Origin: Bradyrhizobium diazoefficiens USDA 110
Lineage (GTDB): Bacteria; Pseudomonadota; Alphaproteobacteria; Rhizobiales; Xanthobacteraceae
Assembly: GCF_000011365.1 (NCBI RefSeq)
Contig: NC_004463.1
Coordinates: 8,356,001-8,420,000, forward strand
Direction of reading: 5' to 3'
DNA: 64,000 nt
Shown here: positions 33,261 to 41,851 of the stretch, piece by piece
How positions within the stretch are numbered: position 1 is the stretch's first letter
Layout: every line of letters starts with the position of its first letter
Made by a program: the position numbers and the translations under genes
The notes under the pieces: model-generated
Database searches by the model: none
The model's input: the letters and a program-made list of their open reading frames with translations, nothing else
What the model was told of the DNA's origin: nothing

Positions 33261-34394
33261 TCAACGACCAGAGTCCGAAGCCGTTCCGACAGGTCGGGAA
33301 GACTGTGCTGCCCCTTTCGCGAATCCTTCGTCTCCTCCAGGTATCTGAACACTCTCGGCTGCGCGGACTCCGCGATCGACCAACTCGCGATATCGGATCT
33401 CGTACTCCCTCGCCATCCGGCTCGCGGCGAAGCGCTCCTCGAACCGGGCCCGGACTGCTCTTCTGTCCAGCCGGCCCAGTTCGTTCACCGCCGCGATCGC
33501 CTGCTCCTCGTTGTCGACGATAAAGCCGGTCACGCCGTCTTCCACCACTTCGGGCACCGAGCCCCACCGGTAAGCGATCACAGGCGTCCCACACGCCATC
33601 GCTTCGATCATGACGAGCCCGAAGGGCTCCGGCCAATTGATCGGAAACAGCAACGCGGCGGCCCCGGCGAGGAAGGGCTGCTTCCTGATTTCGTCCACCT
33701 CGCCGACGAGCCGGATCTCTTCACCATCGATGTTCGGTTCGAGCTTCTTCTTGAAGTAGGCCGTCTCCGCGCGAGGAATCTTGGCGGCGACCCGCAGCGG
33801 CATCCGCGCGGCCCGCGCGATACGTATGGCGGCTTCCGGTCCCTTGTCTGCCGTCAGCCGCCCGAGAAAAGCCAGGTACGAACCATGGTCGTAAGAGGGC
33901 CGAAACAGGTCCTTGGGCATGCCGTGCTGGATCGTTGCGATCCAGTTCGCATCCGGAAGCGGCCGACGCTGGTTGTCGGAAATCGAGACGAAGCCCGCGT
34001 TCGGAAAGGCCCCGATCACCTTCGATAGACCGGGAAGGTCGAGGCGGCCGTGCATCGTCGTGAGGAAAGGCACCCCGGTCCGGCTGAGCACAGGAAGTGG
34101 CAACCAGTCGACGTGGGAGTGGATCACGTCGAAGTCGCTCGCGCGCTCGGCAATGGCTTCTATCAGCAACGCGCAGGCGGCGCTCGGGTCCGCGCCCCTC
34201 CGGCCCAGGCGCAGTGCGCGCGGCCACACCGGGTGGAGCTTTCCCTTCGTCTTCGAATCTCCGCTCGCGAACAGGGTGACGTCGTGTCCGAGCTCGACCA
34301 GTTCGTCCATCAGCCAGGCGATCACCCGCTCCGTGCCACCATACAGCTTTGGAGGAACGCTCTCGGCCAACGGAGCAAGCTGGGCAATCCGCAT
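33261..34394 (-). CDS. Glycosyltransferase family 4
   Basis: A 377-residue GT-B enzyme. The N-terminus MRIAQLAPLAESVPPKLYGG and HSHVDWLPLP are the acceptor-domain marks; the donor site shows EPFGLVMIEAMACGTPVIAY with the E-x7-E motif, then GSVPEVVEDGVTGFIVDN. It transfers a sugar from a nucleotide donor, perhaps for envelope or storage glycans. The start lies three bases after the stop of a small membrane-protein gene, so it is the distal gene of a small operon. Confidence 0.87.
   Translation of the reverse strand: MRIAQLAPLAESVPPKLYGGTERVIAWLMDELVELGHDVTLFASGDSKTKGKLHPVWPRALRLGRRGADPSAACALLIEAIAERASDFDVIHSHVDWLPLPVLSRTGVPFLTTMHGRLDLPGLSKVIGAFPNAGFVSISDNQRRPLPDANWIATIQHGMPKDLFRPSYDHGSYLAFLGRLTADKGPEAAIRIARAARMPLRVAAKIPRAETAYFKKKLEPNIDGEEIRLVGEVDEIRKQPFLAGAAALLFPINWPEPFGLVMIEAMACGTPVIAYRWGSVPEVVEDGVTGFIVDNEEQAIAAVNELGRLDRRAVRARFEERFAASRMAREYEIRYRELVDRGVRAAESVQIPGGDEGFAKGAAQSSRPVGTASDSGR
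33263..33287 (-). promoter_or_regulatory. EcfG-type stress promoter of the 74-aa exported protein
   Basis: On the minus strand GGAAC (33287-33283), 16 bases, CGTT (33266-33263): exact consensus, located in the last codons of the upstream glycosyltransferase gene. Confidence 0.7.
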
Positions 34395-34397
34395 CGG

Positions 34398-34532
34398 CTA
34401 GGCCCCGAGCACGAACCGCAGGACCGTCACGATAGTCGCGGAAATGAGGGATGAAATCGCGAGCATTGTCCAACTCGGCCTTGTGCTTCCGCGAGCCACG
34501 CGTGCGGCGAGCATTTTCATCCCCGTCAACAT
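34398..34532 (-). CDS. Small single-span membrane protein, 44 aa
   Basis: The frame encodes MLTGMKMLAARVARGSTRPS and one hydrophobic helix (WTMLAISSLISATIVTVLRF). Its start overlaps the stop of the preceding gene and its stop lies three bases before the glycosyltransferase ATG, as in a coupled operon. The start could be any of the three early methionines. Confidence 0.5.
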   Translation of the reverse strand: MLTGMKMLAARVARGSTRPSWTMLAISSLISATIVTVLRFVLGA

Positions 34533-34735
34533 TCGTCTTCGGGAAGCCGGTGCAGGTAGGCTATCCCGAAGCTGGCGAGTTCTTCGGCATCGCTCTCTCG
34601 CTCATCCCCTCTCCTTTGCAGGTGGCGCTCGAGCAGGCAGCGACGGCTGTCCTGTGCATCGACGTCGGGGTGCCTCGCCCGGTACACCGTCCAGGCGGTC
34701 TCCGCGGCCCTCATCAAGGCGACTTCGTCGACCAT
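34526..34735 (-). CDS. Hypothetical protein, 69 aa
   Basis: The protein reads MVDEVALMRAAETAWTVYRA, RHPDVDAQDSRRCLLERHLQ, then DAEELASFGIAYLHRLPEDEC. The helical, charge-balanced composition and the conserved-looking RRCLLERHL core suggest a real small regulatory or structural protein. The ATG at 34735 is preferred to an ATG 13 codons earlier. It begins a three-gene minus-strand series ending with the glycosyltransferase. Confidence 0.6.
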   Translation of the reverse strand: MVDEVALMRAAETAWTVYRARHPDVDAQDSRRCLLERHLQRRGDERESDAEELASFGIAYLHRLPEDEC

Positions 34736-34841
34736 CTTCACCTCCGGCGACCGCACCAATCGCAGGCAACTCAAGAGGGTTCGGAAAGTTTCTAGTTTTT
34801 CCCGAAGCCTCGAAATACCGGCGGAGATCCGCGAGGAGGAG

Positions 34842-35246
34842 TCAGGAGGCCCTCCCTCGCGCCCGCTCGCGGGCGGCTCGGCGGCGTTGCAGTCGGTTGC
34901 TTCGGCCGGACGTTGTGGAGGCGTGAGGTCGGGGCGCGGGGGCTAGAGATGAAGGTTCGGCTCCGAGGCCTTCGCTTGTGGGCTCCAGTTCGCGAGGCCG
35001 CGCTTCCATGAATTCCAGCACTACCCGGCCCTTCTCGGTTATGCGCCAGCCACCGTTCAGTCGCTCGACCAGTCCTTGCGAGAAGATATCCAGATCCGGC
35101 ACGCGCGCGGCCAGGCGCTTGGTGCGCTCTACCCAGTCACGTCCGCTCGTCGCAAGGATCGCCATGTCGCGCTTGAGGTCCGCCATGACTGCGAATCCAT
35201 CGGGATAGCTCACGAGGATCTTGAGCACGGTGACCTGGAAGTTCAC
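34842..35246 (-). CDS. Hypothetical winged-helix-like protein, 134 aa
   Basis: From a GTG with GGAG upstream the chain starts VNFQVTVLKILVSYPDGFAV and continues MADLKRDMAILATSGRDWVE, RVPDLDIFSQGLVERLNGGW and RITEKGRVVLEFME, a pattern like a winged-helix domain. The last 45 residues are a basic, disordered tail (RSNRLQRRRAARERARGRAS). DNA binding is a plausible inference. The next gene up lies 17 bases away on the same strand. Confidence 0.6.
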   Translation of the reverse strand: MNFQVTVLKILVSYPDGFAVMADLKRDMAILATSGRDWVERTKRLAARVPDLDIFSQGLVERLNGGWRITEKGRVVLEFMEARPRELEPTSEGLGAEPSSLAPAPRPHASTTSGRSNRLQRRRAARERARGRAS

Positions 35247-35263
35247 GCCCCGGCTCCCTTCCG

Positions 35264-35464
35264 CTACCGCCACATCGTCGGTGCGTCGTGGAGAGCCTCG
35301 CAGCCGACCTGCTTTAGTCTCTCGCGCGAAGTGTCGCCGTTCGTGGCGGCTTCCAGAATCCTGGATGCCACGAAGCTGCGTGCGCCGGTCTCATAGCGCG
35401 AGACGTCTGCGCAGACTTCGTCGAGAACGGCGCGCAGAAGCGCGGTCGTTGCCGGATAGAACAT
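35264..35464 (-). CDS. Hypothetical helical protein, 66 aa
   Basis: MFYPATTALLRAVLDEVCAD, VSRYETGARSFVASRILEAA, then ERLKQVGCEALHDAPTMWR. This is a compact alpha-helical protein of the type often seen in rhizobial stress regions; no function is assigned. The ATG at 35464 is preferred to one four codons up. Likely co-transcribed with the winged-helix-like gene. Confidence 0.65.
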   Translation of the reverse strand: MFYPATTALLRAVLDEVCADVSRYETGARSFVASRILEAATNGDTSRERLKQVGCEALHDAPTMWR

Positions 35465-35771
35465 GGGAGGCCCCAAAAGGAGAAATAATCGTAGCGCAAT
35501 CGCGGGGGCGCCGAAATCAACAGTGTTAAGCGCCCCAATATCTGGCCAAGTCTACACTCGAAGTCCAGCTCGGCAAGCTCCGAAAAGTCGCCGCACCGCA
35601 CGCGGATTGAACCGGTCTTCGGTCGAAATGTTTGTGTTCCAAGCTCGAAACTCTCAAGTGACGACGTCCCGGCGCCGAGCACCATTGCCCCTCGGCACCG
35701 GGGCAACCAGCAACCATTGCCTATTTTTCCCGTTGTCTGGCCGGGCCAGAAACGTGGAGAGGAGGAATCCG
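35465..35771. other. 307-base gap with no gene
   Basis: This divergent intergenic region between the 66-aa gene and the Gly/Tyr-rich gene shows no convincing frame, hairpin or EcfG element. It must hold promoters in both directions. Confidence 0.5.
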
Positions 35772-36182
35772 ATGAAGAAGATTGCAATGGTGGCGGCGAC
35801 GGTCGGCGCTCTCGGTCTCGGCTCGATCGCGGCGACGTCGCCCGCCGAGGCTCATTGGCGAGGTGGCTGGGGACCGGGTATAGCCGGCGGCCTGATCGCC
35901 GGCGCGGTGATCGGCGGGCTTGCCTCCTCGGCGTATGCCTGGGGGCCGGGCTACTACGACTACGGTCCGGGCTACTACGGCGCCGGATACTATGGCGGAC
36001 CCTACGCCTATGACTATGGGTACGATGCGCCCTACCGCTGGGGCGGCGGCTACGCCACGACCTACTACACCGCGCCGGTGTCCTATGGCTACCGGTACCG
36101 CCGCGTCGTCCGGCCCGCCTACGCCTATTACCGCGGCGCCTATCCGGTCGTGCGGCACCACTGGCATCATCACCACTGGTGA
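35772..36182 (+). CDS. Exported glycine/tyrosine-rich protein
   Basis: A 136-residue protein. A signal peptide (MKKIAMVAATVGALGLGSIA...AEAHW) is followed by a glycine-rich helix (GIAGGLIAGAVIGGLASSA), then a tract dominated by Tyr, Gly and Pro (GPGYYDYGPGYYGAGYYGG), and a histidine-rich end (RHHWHHHHW) that could bind metal. Such proteins are frequent in Bradyrhizobium and probably lie in the envelope. GAGGAGGAATCC precedes the ATG; a terminator follows. Confidence 0.78.
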   Translation: MKKIAMVAATVGALGLGSIAATSPAEAHWRGGWGPGIAGGLIAGAVIGGLASSAYAWGPGYYDYGPGYYGAGYYGGPYAYDYGYDAPYRWGGGYATTYYTAPVSYGYRYRRVVRPAYAYYRGAYPVVRHHWHHHHW

Positions 36183-36210
36183 TACGGCGCCGTCCCTTGA
36201 GGCCCCCGTC

Positions 36211-36237
36211 AGGCCGCGCTCCGAACGGGCGCGGCCT
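36211..36237. terminator. Bidirectional hairpin terminator
   Basis: AGGCCGCGC and GCGCGGCCT form a nine-base stem with a nine-base loop between the convergent Gly/Tyr-rich gene and the small gene at 36260. T content after the stem is low. Confidence 0.6.
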
Positions 36238-36259
36238 TCGTGGAGCAGGATATTGCAGG

Positions 36260-36467
36260 TCACCACCATCCGCCGGTGAAGAAGTCGTGCCGGCCGAACG
36301 CCAGCCGTGGTTCGGCTGGCCTCCTCACGGATTTTCGTCCACCGCTTCGCCTGCGGGCGGACTTCTGCGCGTTTGCGCGCCGGCGGCTCTTTCTTGGCGT
36401 CGGACGGCGGTGCTGCAGGCATCGAGGCCATCGCCTCTCCCACTGATTGCTCCGGTTCTTCCGGCAT
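36260..36467 (-). pseudogene. Small basic protein gene with a likely one-base frameshift
   Basis: GGAGG lies eight bases before an ATG at 36467 that opens MPEEPEQSVGEAMASMPAAP and a lysine/arginine-rich stretch ending QAKRWTK. In the run of four Ts at 36332-36335 (four As on the coding strand) removing one base joins this to SVRRPAEPRLAFGRHDFFTG then GWW and a stop at 36260. As it stands the first frame runs on antisense through the neighbouring gene. I read it as one ~68-aa protein with an indel. Confidence 0.45.
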
Positions 36468-36775
36468 GGGATCAGCCTCCGCGCGATCTTCGGAACATCG
36501 GTGCGCAGGCGCGTGTCGAAGCTTTGCCTCCAACTCCAGACAAACCGCTGCATCGGACTAACCGACGCGATGGGCCAACATGATGTTCGACGCACTTTTC
36601 GCGCGCACCGAAACAATATCCATCGTTATCGTCGGCTAACGGTGCAACTCACGAGCAACATGCGCTCTCCCTCGCAGAAGCTTGGGGACATTCTGCCATT
36701 AGGTCAACGCTTCTGTATTTTCCGAATCGACAGTTCATGGTGGCTCAGCCACGCGCCACGTTCCGGGGTGTAGGA

Positions 36776-36934
36776 GTGAGCCAGTTTCTGTCGACGCTTC
36801 TGCTAGTTACCGCGGTAATTTTGACCGTCTGCTTTGGAGTGGCGGCCTGGCGCCTCTCTGACGAGAAGGACATCGACGTCACTGGCCAAATTCCGCGCCA
36901 GTCCTATGGCTGGAAACCGACATCGAGGAATTGA
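36776..36934 (+). CDS. Small membrane protein, 52 aa
   Basis: A GTG with TAGGA upstream opens a frame reading SQFLSTLLLVTAVILTVCFG then VAAWRLSDEKDIDVTGQIPR and a short tail. One N-terminal membrane helix and a polar C-terminus. No relatives recognised. Confidence 0.4.
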   Translation: MSQFLSTLLLVTAVILTVCFGVAAWRLSDEKDIDVTGQIPRQSYGWKPTSRN

Positions 36935-37343
36935 GCGGGCCGCACCGCGATCTGCTCTGGAGCAAGCCACTTTCAGAGTACGCCCTCCATCAGATGTGCA
37001 AGCGTCTCTTGATCCCGCTGCCGATCCGCGGGCATTTCAAGAAGCGGCCGCCAAGGCCGCCATTGGACGGAGACCCGATAAGGGACCGACTCGACGAGTA
37101 CGACGTGATAGGCCCGTCGGCGTGGTTCGCCCCACGCAGATGCAAAATCCCCAGCGCGCGAACGCTGGGGTGGCCGCATCCATTAATGATCGAGATGCGG
37201 CCGCGAAGATCGAGGCGCTGGCTGAGGAATATAAGAGGCGCGCTGGGGCGCTCAGCGCTTCCAAAGAGGCGGGAAGCACACAAAGGATTCGGACGAGCCC
37301 TGACTGCAGCCAGTATCAGACTGCGTTCAGCAAGCCTACGCCT
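36935..37343. other. 409-base stretch with open frames but no confident gene
   Basis: A plus-strand frame includes the protein-like segment NDRDAAAKIEALAEEYKRRA but it has no good start and would run far into the pyrophosphatase gene on the other strand. It may be a decayed gene. Confidence 0.35.
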
Positions 37344-37859
37344 CTAGCGGGCCAGACGCCGGATTGCTTTAGCCGCCCGGCGTGGACCATGCCATCCGAG
37401 AAATTCCAGCTCCTTGTTCTCAAGCGCATTCGTCGCCCGAAAGAATTGTTCAAGGTCGTCGCGCGCGCGGGAAGGCAGTTTGCGGACGTCCTTGATATCC
37501 GTTTCGAGCGGTGATCGGTCAGGCACCGCAAACACGCGGTCGTTTCGTTCCTTCTTGCCCTTGCTTTTCTGTTCGACCTCAAGAATGCCAACTGGACGAC
37601 AGCGCAGCACGACACCGGGGTATGTCTGCGCGTCATGCAGGATCAGCACATCCAGCGGATCGCCGTCCTCGGCTTTCGTCGAGGGAATGAAGCCCCAGTC
37701 GTAGGGATAGGTCAGACCTGCCATCAGCGGCTTCGCCAGGGCAAAAACGCCAAGCTTGGGATCGAAATCAAGTTTGCACGAGCTGCCCCGCGGCGTCTCG
37801 ACCACGGCGAAGATATTATCGTCGTCGGCCCAACTCGGCAATTTCGTCAGATCGGTCAT
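37344..37859 (-). CDS. Family I inorganic pyrophosphatase
   Basis: A 171-residue soluble pyrophosphatase. The metal-site signature DGDPLDVLIL is intact; YPYDWGFIPSTKAED and the lysine-containing KLDFDPKLG are typical. It hydrolyses pyrophosphate to drive biosynthesis. It is more divergent than the usual housekeeping enzyme (the C-terminus HGPRRAAKAIRRLAR is short and basic), so it may be a second, accessory copy, which fits its place in the stress island. Confidence 0.85.
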   Translation of the reverse strand: MTDLTKLPSWADDDNIFAVVETPRGSSCKLDFDPKLGVFALAKPLMAGLTYPYDWGFIPSTKAEDGDPLDVLILHDAQTYPGVVLRCRPVGILEVEQKSKGKKERNDRVFAVPDRSPLETDIKDVRKLPSRARDDLEQFFRATNALENKELEFLGWHGPRRAAKAIRRLAR

Positions 37860-37941
37860 CGCAACAGTCGATCACGCATTTCGCACCGACAACGGGGACC
37901 GGCCCGACGAAATCGCGTGTCGGTCAGGCCCCCTGCTGACA

Positions 37942-38457
37942 TCACGCGGCGGTGGACGCTTTCTTGTTGACGCCCTTGCGCAGTGCGACGGTATTGAGCT
38001 TGGTGTTCGCCGCCTTCTCTTCGTTCAGATTTGTGGTCAAAAATCGCACGATATCGTCGTGGCCAAGTTCTTCCGCCCAGGCAATCAGCGTACCGTAACG
38101 GCATATCTCGTAATGCTCGACGGCCTGCGCGTTCGCGACAATCGCCGCGTCAAGCACCGTCTTATCTTCGATCTCGCCAGCCGTCTCGTTCGCTTCTTTG
38201 ATCAGACCGTCGATAGCGGGACATTGCGTGCCGCTCGGCCCCTTGCCCAGCTTCTCAAAAGCCTTTTCGAGACGCTCGATCTGCTTGTTAGTTTCTTCCA
38301 AATGGTTCTTGAGGCCCGCCACCAGATCGCGGTTGGTCGCCTTCTCGATCATTTTCGGGAGCGCCTTTATGATCTGCTGCTCGGAGTAATAAATGTCCTG
38401 CAAGCCGTGTAGGAGCAAGTCATCCATTGTTTTGAGGTCTTTTGTGAAGAATCCCAT
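37942..38457 (-). CDS. DUF892 ferritin-like protein (YciE/YciF type)
   Basis: A 171-residue four-helix protein with the family start MGFFTKDLKTMDDLLLHGLQ, DIYYSEQQIIKALPKM, LEETNKQIERLEKAFEKLG and a conserved HYEICRYGTLIAWAEELGHD. Glutamate and histidine positions fit a di-iron ferritin-like site. The family is induced by osmotic and general stress. An exact EcfG element lies 30 bases upstream. A decayed second copy lies at 28338-28527. Confidence 0.92.
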   Translation of the reverse strand: MGFFTKDLKTMDDLLLHGLQDIYYSEQQIIKALPKMIEKATNRDLVAGLKNHLEETNKQIERLEKAFEKLGKGPSGTQCPAIDGLIKEANETAGEIEDKTVLDAAIVANAQAVEHYEICRYGTLIAWAEELGHDDIVRFLTTNLNEEKAANTKLNTVALRKGVNKKASTAA

Positions 38458-38486
38458 AGCTTCCCTCCTCGTTCTTAAGGCATGGG

Positions 38487-38511
38487 AACGCGCGCTTGCG
38501 AACCTTGTTCC
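38487..38511 (-). promoter_or_regulatory. EcfG-type stress promoter of the DUF892 gene
   Basis: On the minus strand GGAAC (38511-38507), 16 bases, CGTT (38490-38487): exact consensus, 30 bases before the ATG at 38457. Confidence 0.72.
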
Positions 38512-38617
38512 TCCGCGGCTCCGTCCAGCGGCCGCCCAAGGACCCCCTCGCGTCTTCGGGATTGACGATTCGCGCTGCGGGGGAACGGAGTTGCGGCGGC
38601 CGGCCGCGTGGCAAGAA

Positions 38618-38642
38618 GGAACTCTAGCATCAAGCCGGTGTT
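38618..38642 (+). promoter_or_regulatory. EcfG-type element before the FAD-Rieske gene
   Basis: GGAAC at 38618-38622, 17 bases, GTT at 38640-38642, 22 bases before the ATG at 38665. The base before GTT is T, so it is one base short of the full consensus. Confidence 0.55.
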
Positions 38643-38664
38643 TTGCTTTTTTGCGGAGTTTTGC

Positions 38665-40170
38665 ATGGTCAGCACCTCGCTATGGATGGATACCGAGATA
38701 TTGCCGGAGGCGAGTGCGCTCAAAGGTGATGTGCATTGCGATGTAGCCGTTGTCGGCTCGGGGATTGCCGGTCTGTCGACCGCCTACGAGCTCTCCAAGC
38801 GTGATCAGTCGGTGATTGTCATCGACCGTAAGGGCATCGCGAGCGGTATGACGGCGCGCACCTCGGCGCATCTTGCGCCGCTTTGCGATGATCTGATGAG
38901 TGAATTCAGGAAGCTGCGTGGCCCGGAAATCGCAAAGCTGTTCTACGAAAGTCAGGCGGCGGCCGTCGATCGTATCGAGGAAATCCAGGCGAGCGAAACC
39001 ATCGCCTGTGACTTTCGGCGTCTCGATGGGTATCTCTTCCAGGGCCACGGCATGCCGGCCGATGTGCTCGATGAGGAACTGGAAGCGGTGCGCGAAGTCG
39101 GTGCCCCCGTCCATCGGCTGGTCGGCGTTCCTCTCAAGGGATGTGAGAACCGTCATGTGCTTCGCTATCCGCGCCAGGCGACCTTCCACCCCCTCAAATA
39201 TCTTGCCGGCGTGGCCGCAGTTTGCCAGACCCACGGCGTCCGCTTCTTCGCTAACAGTCCGGTCGAAGAGGTTGCGCAAGGAGATGGCGACGTTACGCTC
39301 CGAACCGCACAAGGGCAGATTACGGCCGGTAACGCCGTGATCGCGACCAACGCCTCAATTACTGACCGCTATCAACTGCATTCCAAAGTCGCTCCCTACC
39401 GCACCTACGTGCTCGCTTTCGCGATTGCACGGGGCGAACTCCCCGACGCGCTCTATTGGGATACCGAGGATCCCTATCACTATGTGCGGCTGCAACTAGG
39501 TTCCGACGATCATGACGTCGTCCTTATCGGCGGCGAAGACCACAAGAGCGGTGAAGCAAATGACGCCGAGAAGCGCTTTGCCAAATTGGAGAGCTGGGCG
39601 CGCGAATTGATCCCGGGCCTTGGCAGGGTCACACACCGCTGGTCCGGCCAGGTTCTCGATACCATTGACTATGCCGGCTTCATCGGCCGCGAGCCTGGCA
39701 GCGAACGCATCTACCTCGCGATGGGGGATTCCGGCCAAGGGCTGACCCATGGCGTGATGGGCGCGATGCTGAACACGTCCCTTATTCTCGGCGAGCACAA
39801 CCCCTGGAGTGCTGTATATGCGCCTGGCCGCACACCACTTGCGGCCGCCAGGAATTTCTTGCGCGAGAACCTGACCATCCTACAAAACCTTGCCGAGTAT
39901 GTGGCACCGGGTGAAATTGCCTCCCTTGAGAAGATTGAGCCGAGTGAGGGCGCCATCCTACGGCGGGGCTTCGAAAAGATTGCCGCCTACAGGGACAAGG
40001 CCGGCGAACTGCACCTTCATTCGGCAAGCTGCACGCATATCGGTTGTCATCTGCACTGGAACAGCTTCGAGACCTGCTGGGACTGTCCATGCCACGGCTC
40101 GATCTTTGCGCCAAACGGACAACCGATCAATGCACCAGCCGTGTCCGCCTTGCGACCCGTAAAGGTCTAA
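38665..40170 (+). CDS. FAD-dependent oxidoreductase fused to a Rieske domain
   Basis: A 501-residue protein. The DAO-type FAD domain starts VAVVGSGIAGLSTAYELSKR and fills about 400 residues; GDSGQGLTHGVMGAML is the second flavin motif. The last ~100 residues are a Rieske domain with CTHIGCHLHW and CPCHGS, so both Cys-His pairs of the 2Fe-2S site are intact. It probably oxidises an amine or amino acid and passes electrons to the iron-sulfur centre. GGAG lies seven bases before the ATG. An EcfG-like element precedes it and a second FAD oxidoreductase follows. Confidence 0.9.
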   Translation: MVSTSLWMDTEILPEASALKGDVHCDVAVVGSGIAGLSTAYELSKRDQSVIVIDRKGIASGMTARTSAHLAPLCDDLMSEFRKLRGPEIAKLFYESQAAAVDRIEEIQASETIACDFRRLDGYLFQGHGMPADVLDEELEAVREVGAPVHRLVGVPLKGCENRHVLRYPRQATFHPLKYLAGVAAVCQTHGVRFFANSPVEEVAQGDGDVTLRTAQGQITAGNAVIATNASITDRYQLHSKVAPYRTYVLAFAIARGELPDALYWDTEDPYHYVRLQLGSDDHDVVLIGGEDHKSGEANDAEKRFAKLESWARELIPGLGRVTHRWSGQVLDTIDYAGFIGREPGSERIYLAMGDSGQGLTHGVMGAMLNTSLILGEHNPWSAVYAPGRTPLAAARNFLRENLTILQNLAEYVAPGEIASLEKIEPSEGAILRRGFEKIAAYRDKAGELHLHSASCTHIGCHLHWNSFETCWDCPCHGSIFAPNGQPINAPAVSALRPVKV

Positions 40171-41459
40171 CGAAACTGCTTCTATGCTCTCGGGAGAGTT
40201 CCATCTTTAAGGACGAAGACATCGAGCAAGATGATCTGCGCAGCTCCCGCACCCCTTGGGCGGCCCTGCCTCCCCCACCGATAAAGCCTATCGCCGACAG
40301 CTTTCGTTGCGATGCTCTGGTAATCGGCGCCGGCATAACGGGTGCTCTGGTGGCCGAACGCCTGACACGGCAAGGTCGTCAGGTGGTCATCATCGATCGC
40401 GAGCTTCCCAGCCTCGGCAGCACAGTTGCGAGCACCGCGATGCTGCTCTGGGAGACCGACCGTCCTCTCTTTGAACTCGCGCAGCTCTATAACTTCGAGA
40501 AAGCGGTCCGCTGCTATCGGGCTAGCCACCATGCCGCGCGGGGCTTACTTGCCCTGGTCACCGATCACGGAATTGCCTGCCAGATGCGGCCACGTCTTTC
40601 GCTTTATTTGGCCGTCGATGACAGTCCGAAGCTTGTTCGGAATGAATATGCCCTGAGGAGCCGCGCTGATCTGCCGACACTGTTTCTCGATCGTGTCGAG
40701 CTGCTCAACCGCTTCGGCATCGCGCGGGCAGGCGCCCTTTTGTCAAGGGACGCAGCCGACGCCGATCCGGTGCGACTCACACGTGGCCTACTTGATGTCT
40801 CTCTCCAACGCGGCGCCCGCCTCCTGAAGGCCAACGCGGTTGCCTACGACAGCGCGGCGTCAACTGTGACCGTCGGCCTTGAAAACGGGCTTTCGATCGA
40901 AGCGCGCCATGTCGTGCTCGCGACCGGCTATGTGATGCCGAATATTGTGGGCTCCACATCGAACCAGCCAGCCTCCAGCTGGGCAATCGCGACCCGACGT
41001 CGGCCGAACGCTCTGTGGCCCGAGCAAGCGCTGATCTGGGAAGCGACCCGCAACTATCACTATGCGCGCACTACGCCGGATGGCCGCGTCATCTTTGGTG
41101 GCGAAGATGATGATGCCATCATCGATCCCGAAGCTCGCGCTGCCGCGACGCCGGCAAAGGTAAGAGCGCTCAAGGAGCGCCTGAAGGCGCTTTGGCCCCG
41201 CGCATCCACCGAGGTGGCCTTCACCTGGTCCGGCGCGTTCGATACCACCCGTGACGGGTTGCCGCTGATTGGCGCTGTGCCCGGCTACAGGAATATCCTT
41301 GCCGCCTTCGGCTATGGCGGCAACGGGATTACCTTTAGCTTCCTCGCGGCGGAACTGCTGGGCACGCTGCTTTCAGGAGGCTCTTCGCCCCTGCTCGACG
41401 TTCTTGCGCTCGACCGCGATCTCCCAGCTAACGACGCGCCATCAGATAGCCAAGCATGA
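40089..41459 (+). CDS. FAD-dependent oxidoreductase (DAO family)
   Basis: The FAD domain begins DALVIGAGITGALVAERLTR and ends with GYGGNGITFSFLAAELLG, a complete DAO fold of about 390 residues. The start is unclear: the only canonical codons before the domain are ATGs at 40044 and 40089, both inside the preceding gene in another frame. A GGGAG sequence at 40192-40196 points instead to an ATC at 40203 (giving IFKDEDIEQDDL), which would be a rare start or a mutated ATG. It is probably co-transcribed with the Rieske-fused enzyme and may act with it. Confidence 0.78.
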   Translation: MPRLDLCAKRTTDQCTSRVRLATRKGLTKLLLCSRESSIFKDEDIEQDDLRSSRTPWAALPPPPIKPIADSFRCDALVIGAGITGALVAERLTRQGRQVVIIDRELPSLGSTVASTAMLLWETDRPLFELAQLYNFEKAVRCYRASHHAARGLLALVTDHGIACQMRPRLSLYLAVDDSPKLVRNEYALRSRADLPTLFLDRVELLNRFGIARAGALLSRDAADADPVRLTRGLLDVSLQRGARLLKANAVAYDSAASTVTVGLENGLSIEARHVVLATGYVMPNIVGSTSNQPASSWAIATRRRPNALWPEQALIWEATRNYHYARTTPDGRVIFGGEDDDAIIDPEARAAATPAKVRALKERLKALWPRASTEVAFTWSGAFDTTRDGLPLIGAVPGYRNILAAFGYGGNGITFSFLAAELLGTLLSGGSSPLLDVLALDRDLPANDAPSDSQA

Positions 41460-41851
41460 AGGCGACGAGCAGCGACGGCAGTGGGGCCTCCCGACCACAT
41501 CACGCAGAAAGGCGCGCGCCCGGCCGGGCGGTTGCCCCTCTTCCAAACTCTGCCGCACACGAGACCGAATTGGACCCTGGAAGCCATTTCGTGCCTCCTC
41601 GCGGGGGCGTGCGTCGTTGTGCTGCAATTTCTGCTGGGACCGTAGGATTGACGACTTACGGCGCGCCGGAGAGGACCGCGCGCAGGGACGCGATGGTTTC
41701 AGCTTCGAATATCGTGAATTCCGGCGCGCCAGCGCGGTGCTCCCGCCGGTGCGGCGAACAGGTCGGCGGCCACACGCGCTGAGAAATCGCAGGAACGAGC
41801 ACCTGCCGATCTCACTTGTCTTGCATCAATCTTTTCAGGAGGAGGACGACG
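41460..41851. other. 392-base gap with no gene
   Basis: No frame with credible composition and no hairpin is seen. The end nearest 41852 holds the ribosome site AGGAGGAGGACG of the PRC-barrel gene; no exact EcfG element is found before that gene. Confidence 0.45.

Noticed and set aside
36834..37514. 227-codon plus-strand frame
   Set aside because: It overlaps a small gene at one end and the pyrophosphatase gene at the other, and has no ribosome site; a short protein-like segment inside is noted as possible debris.
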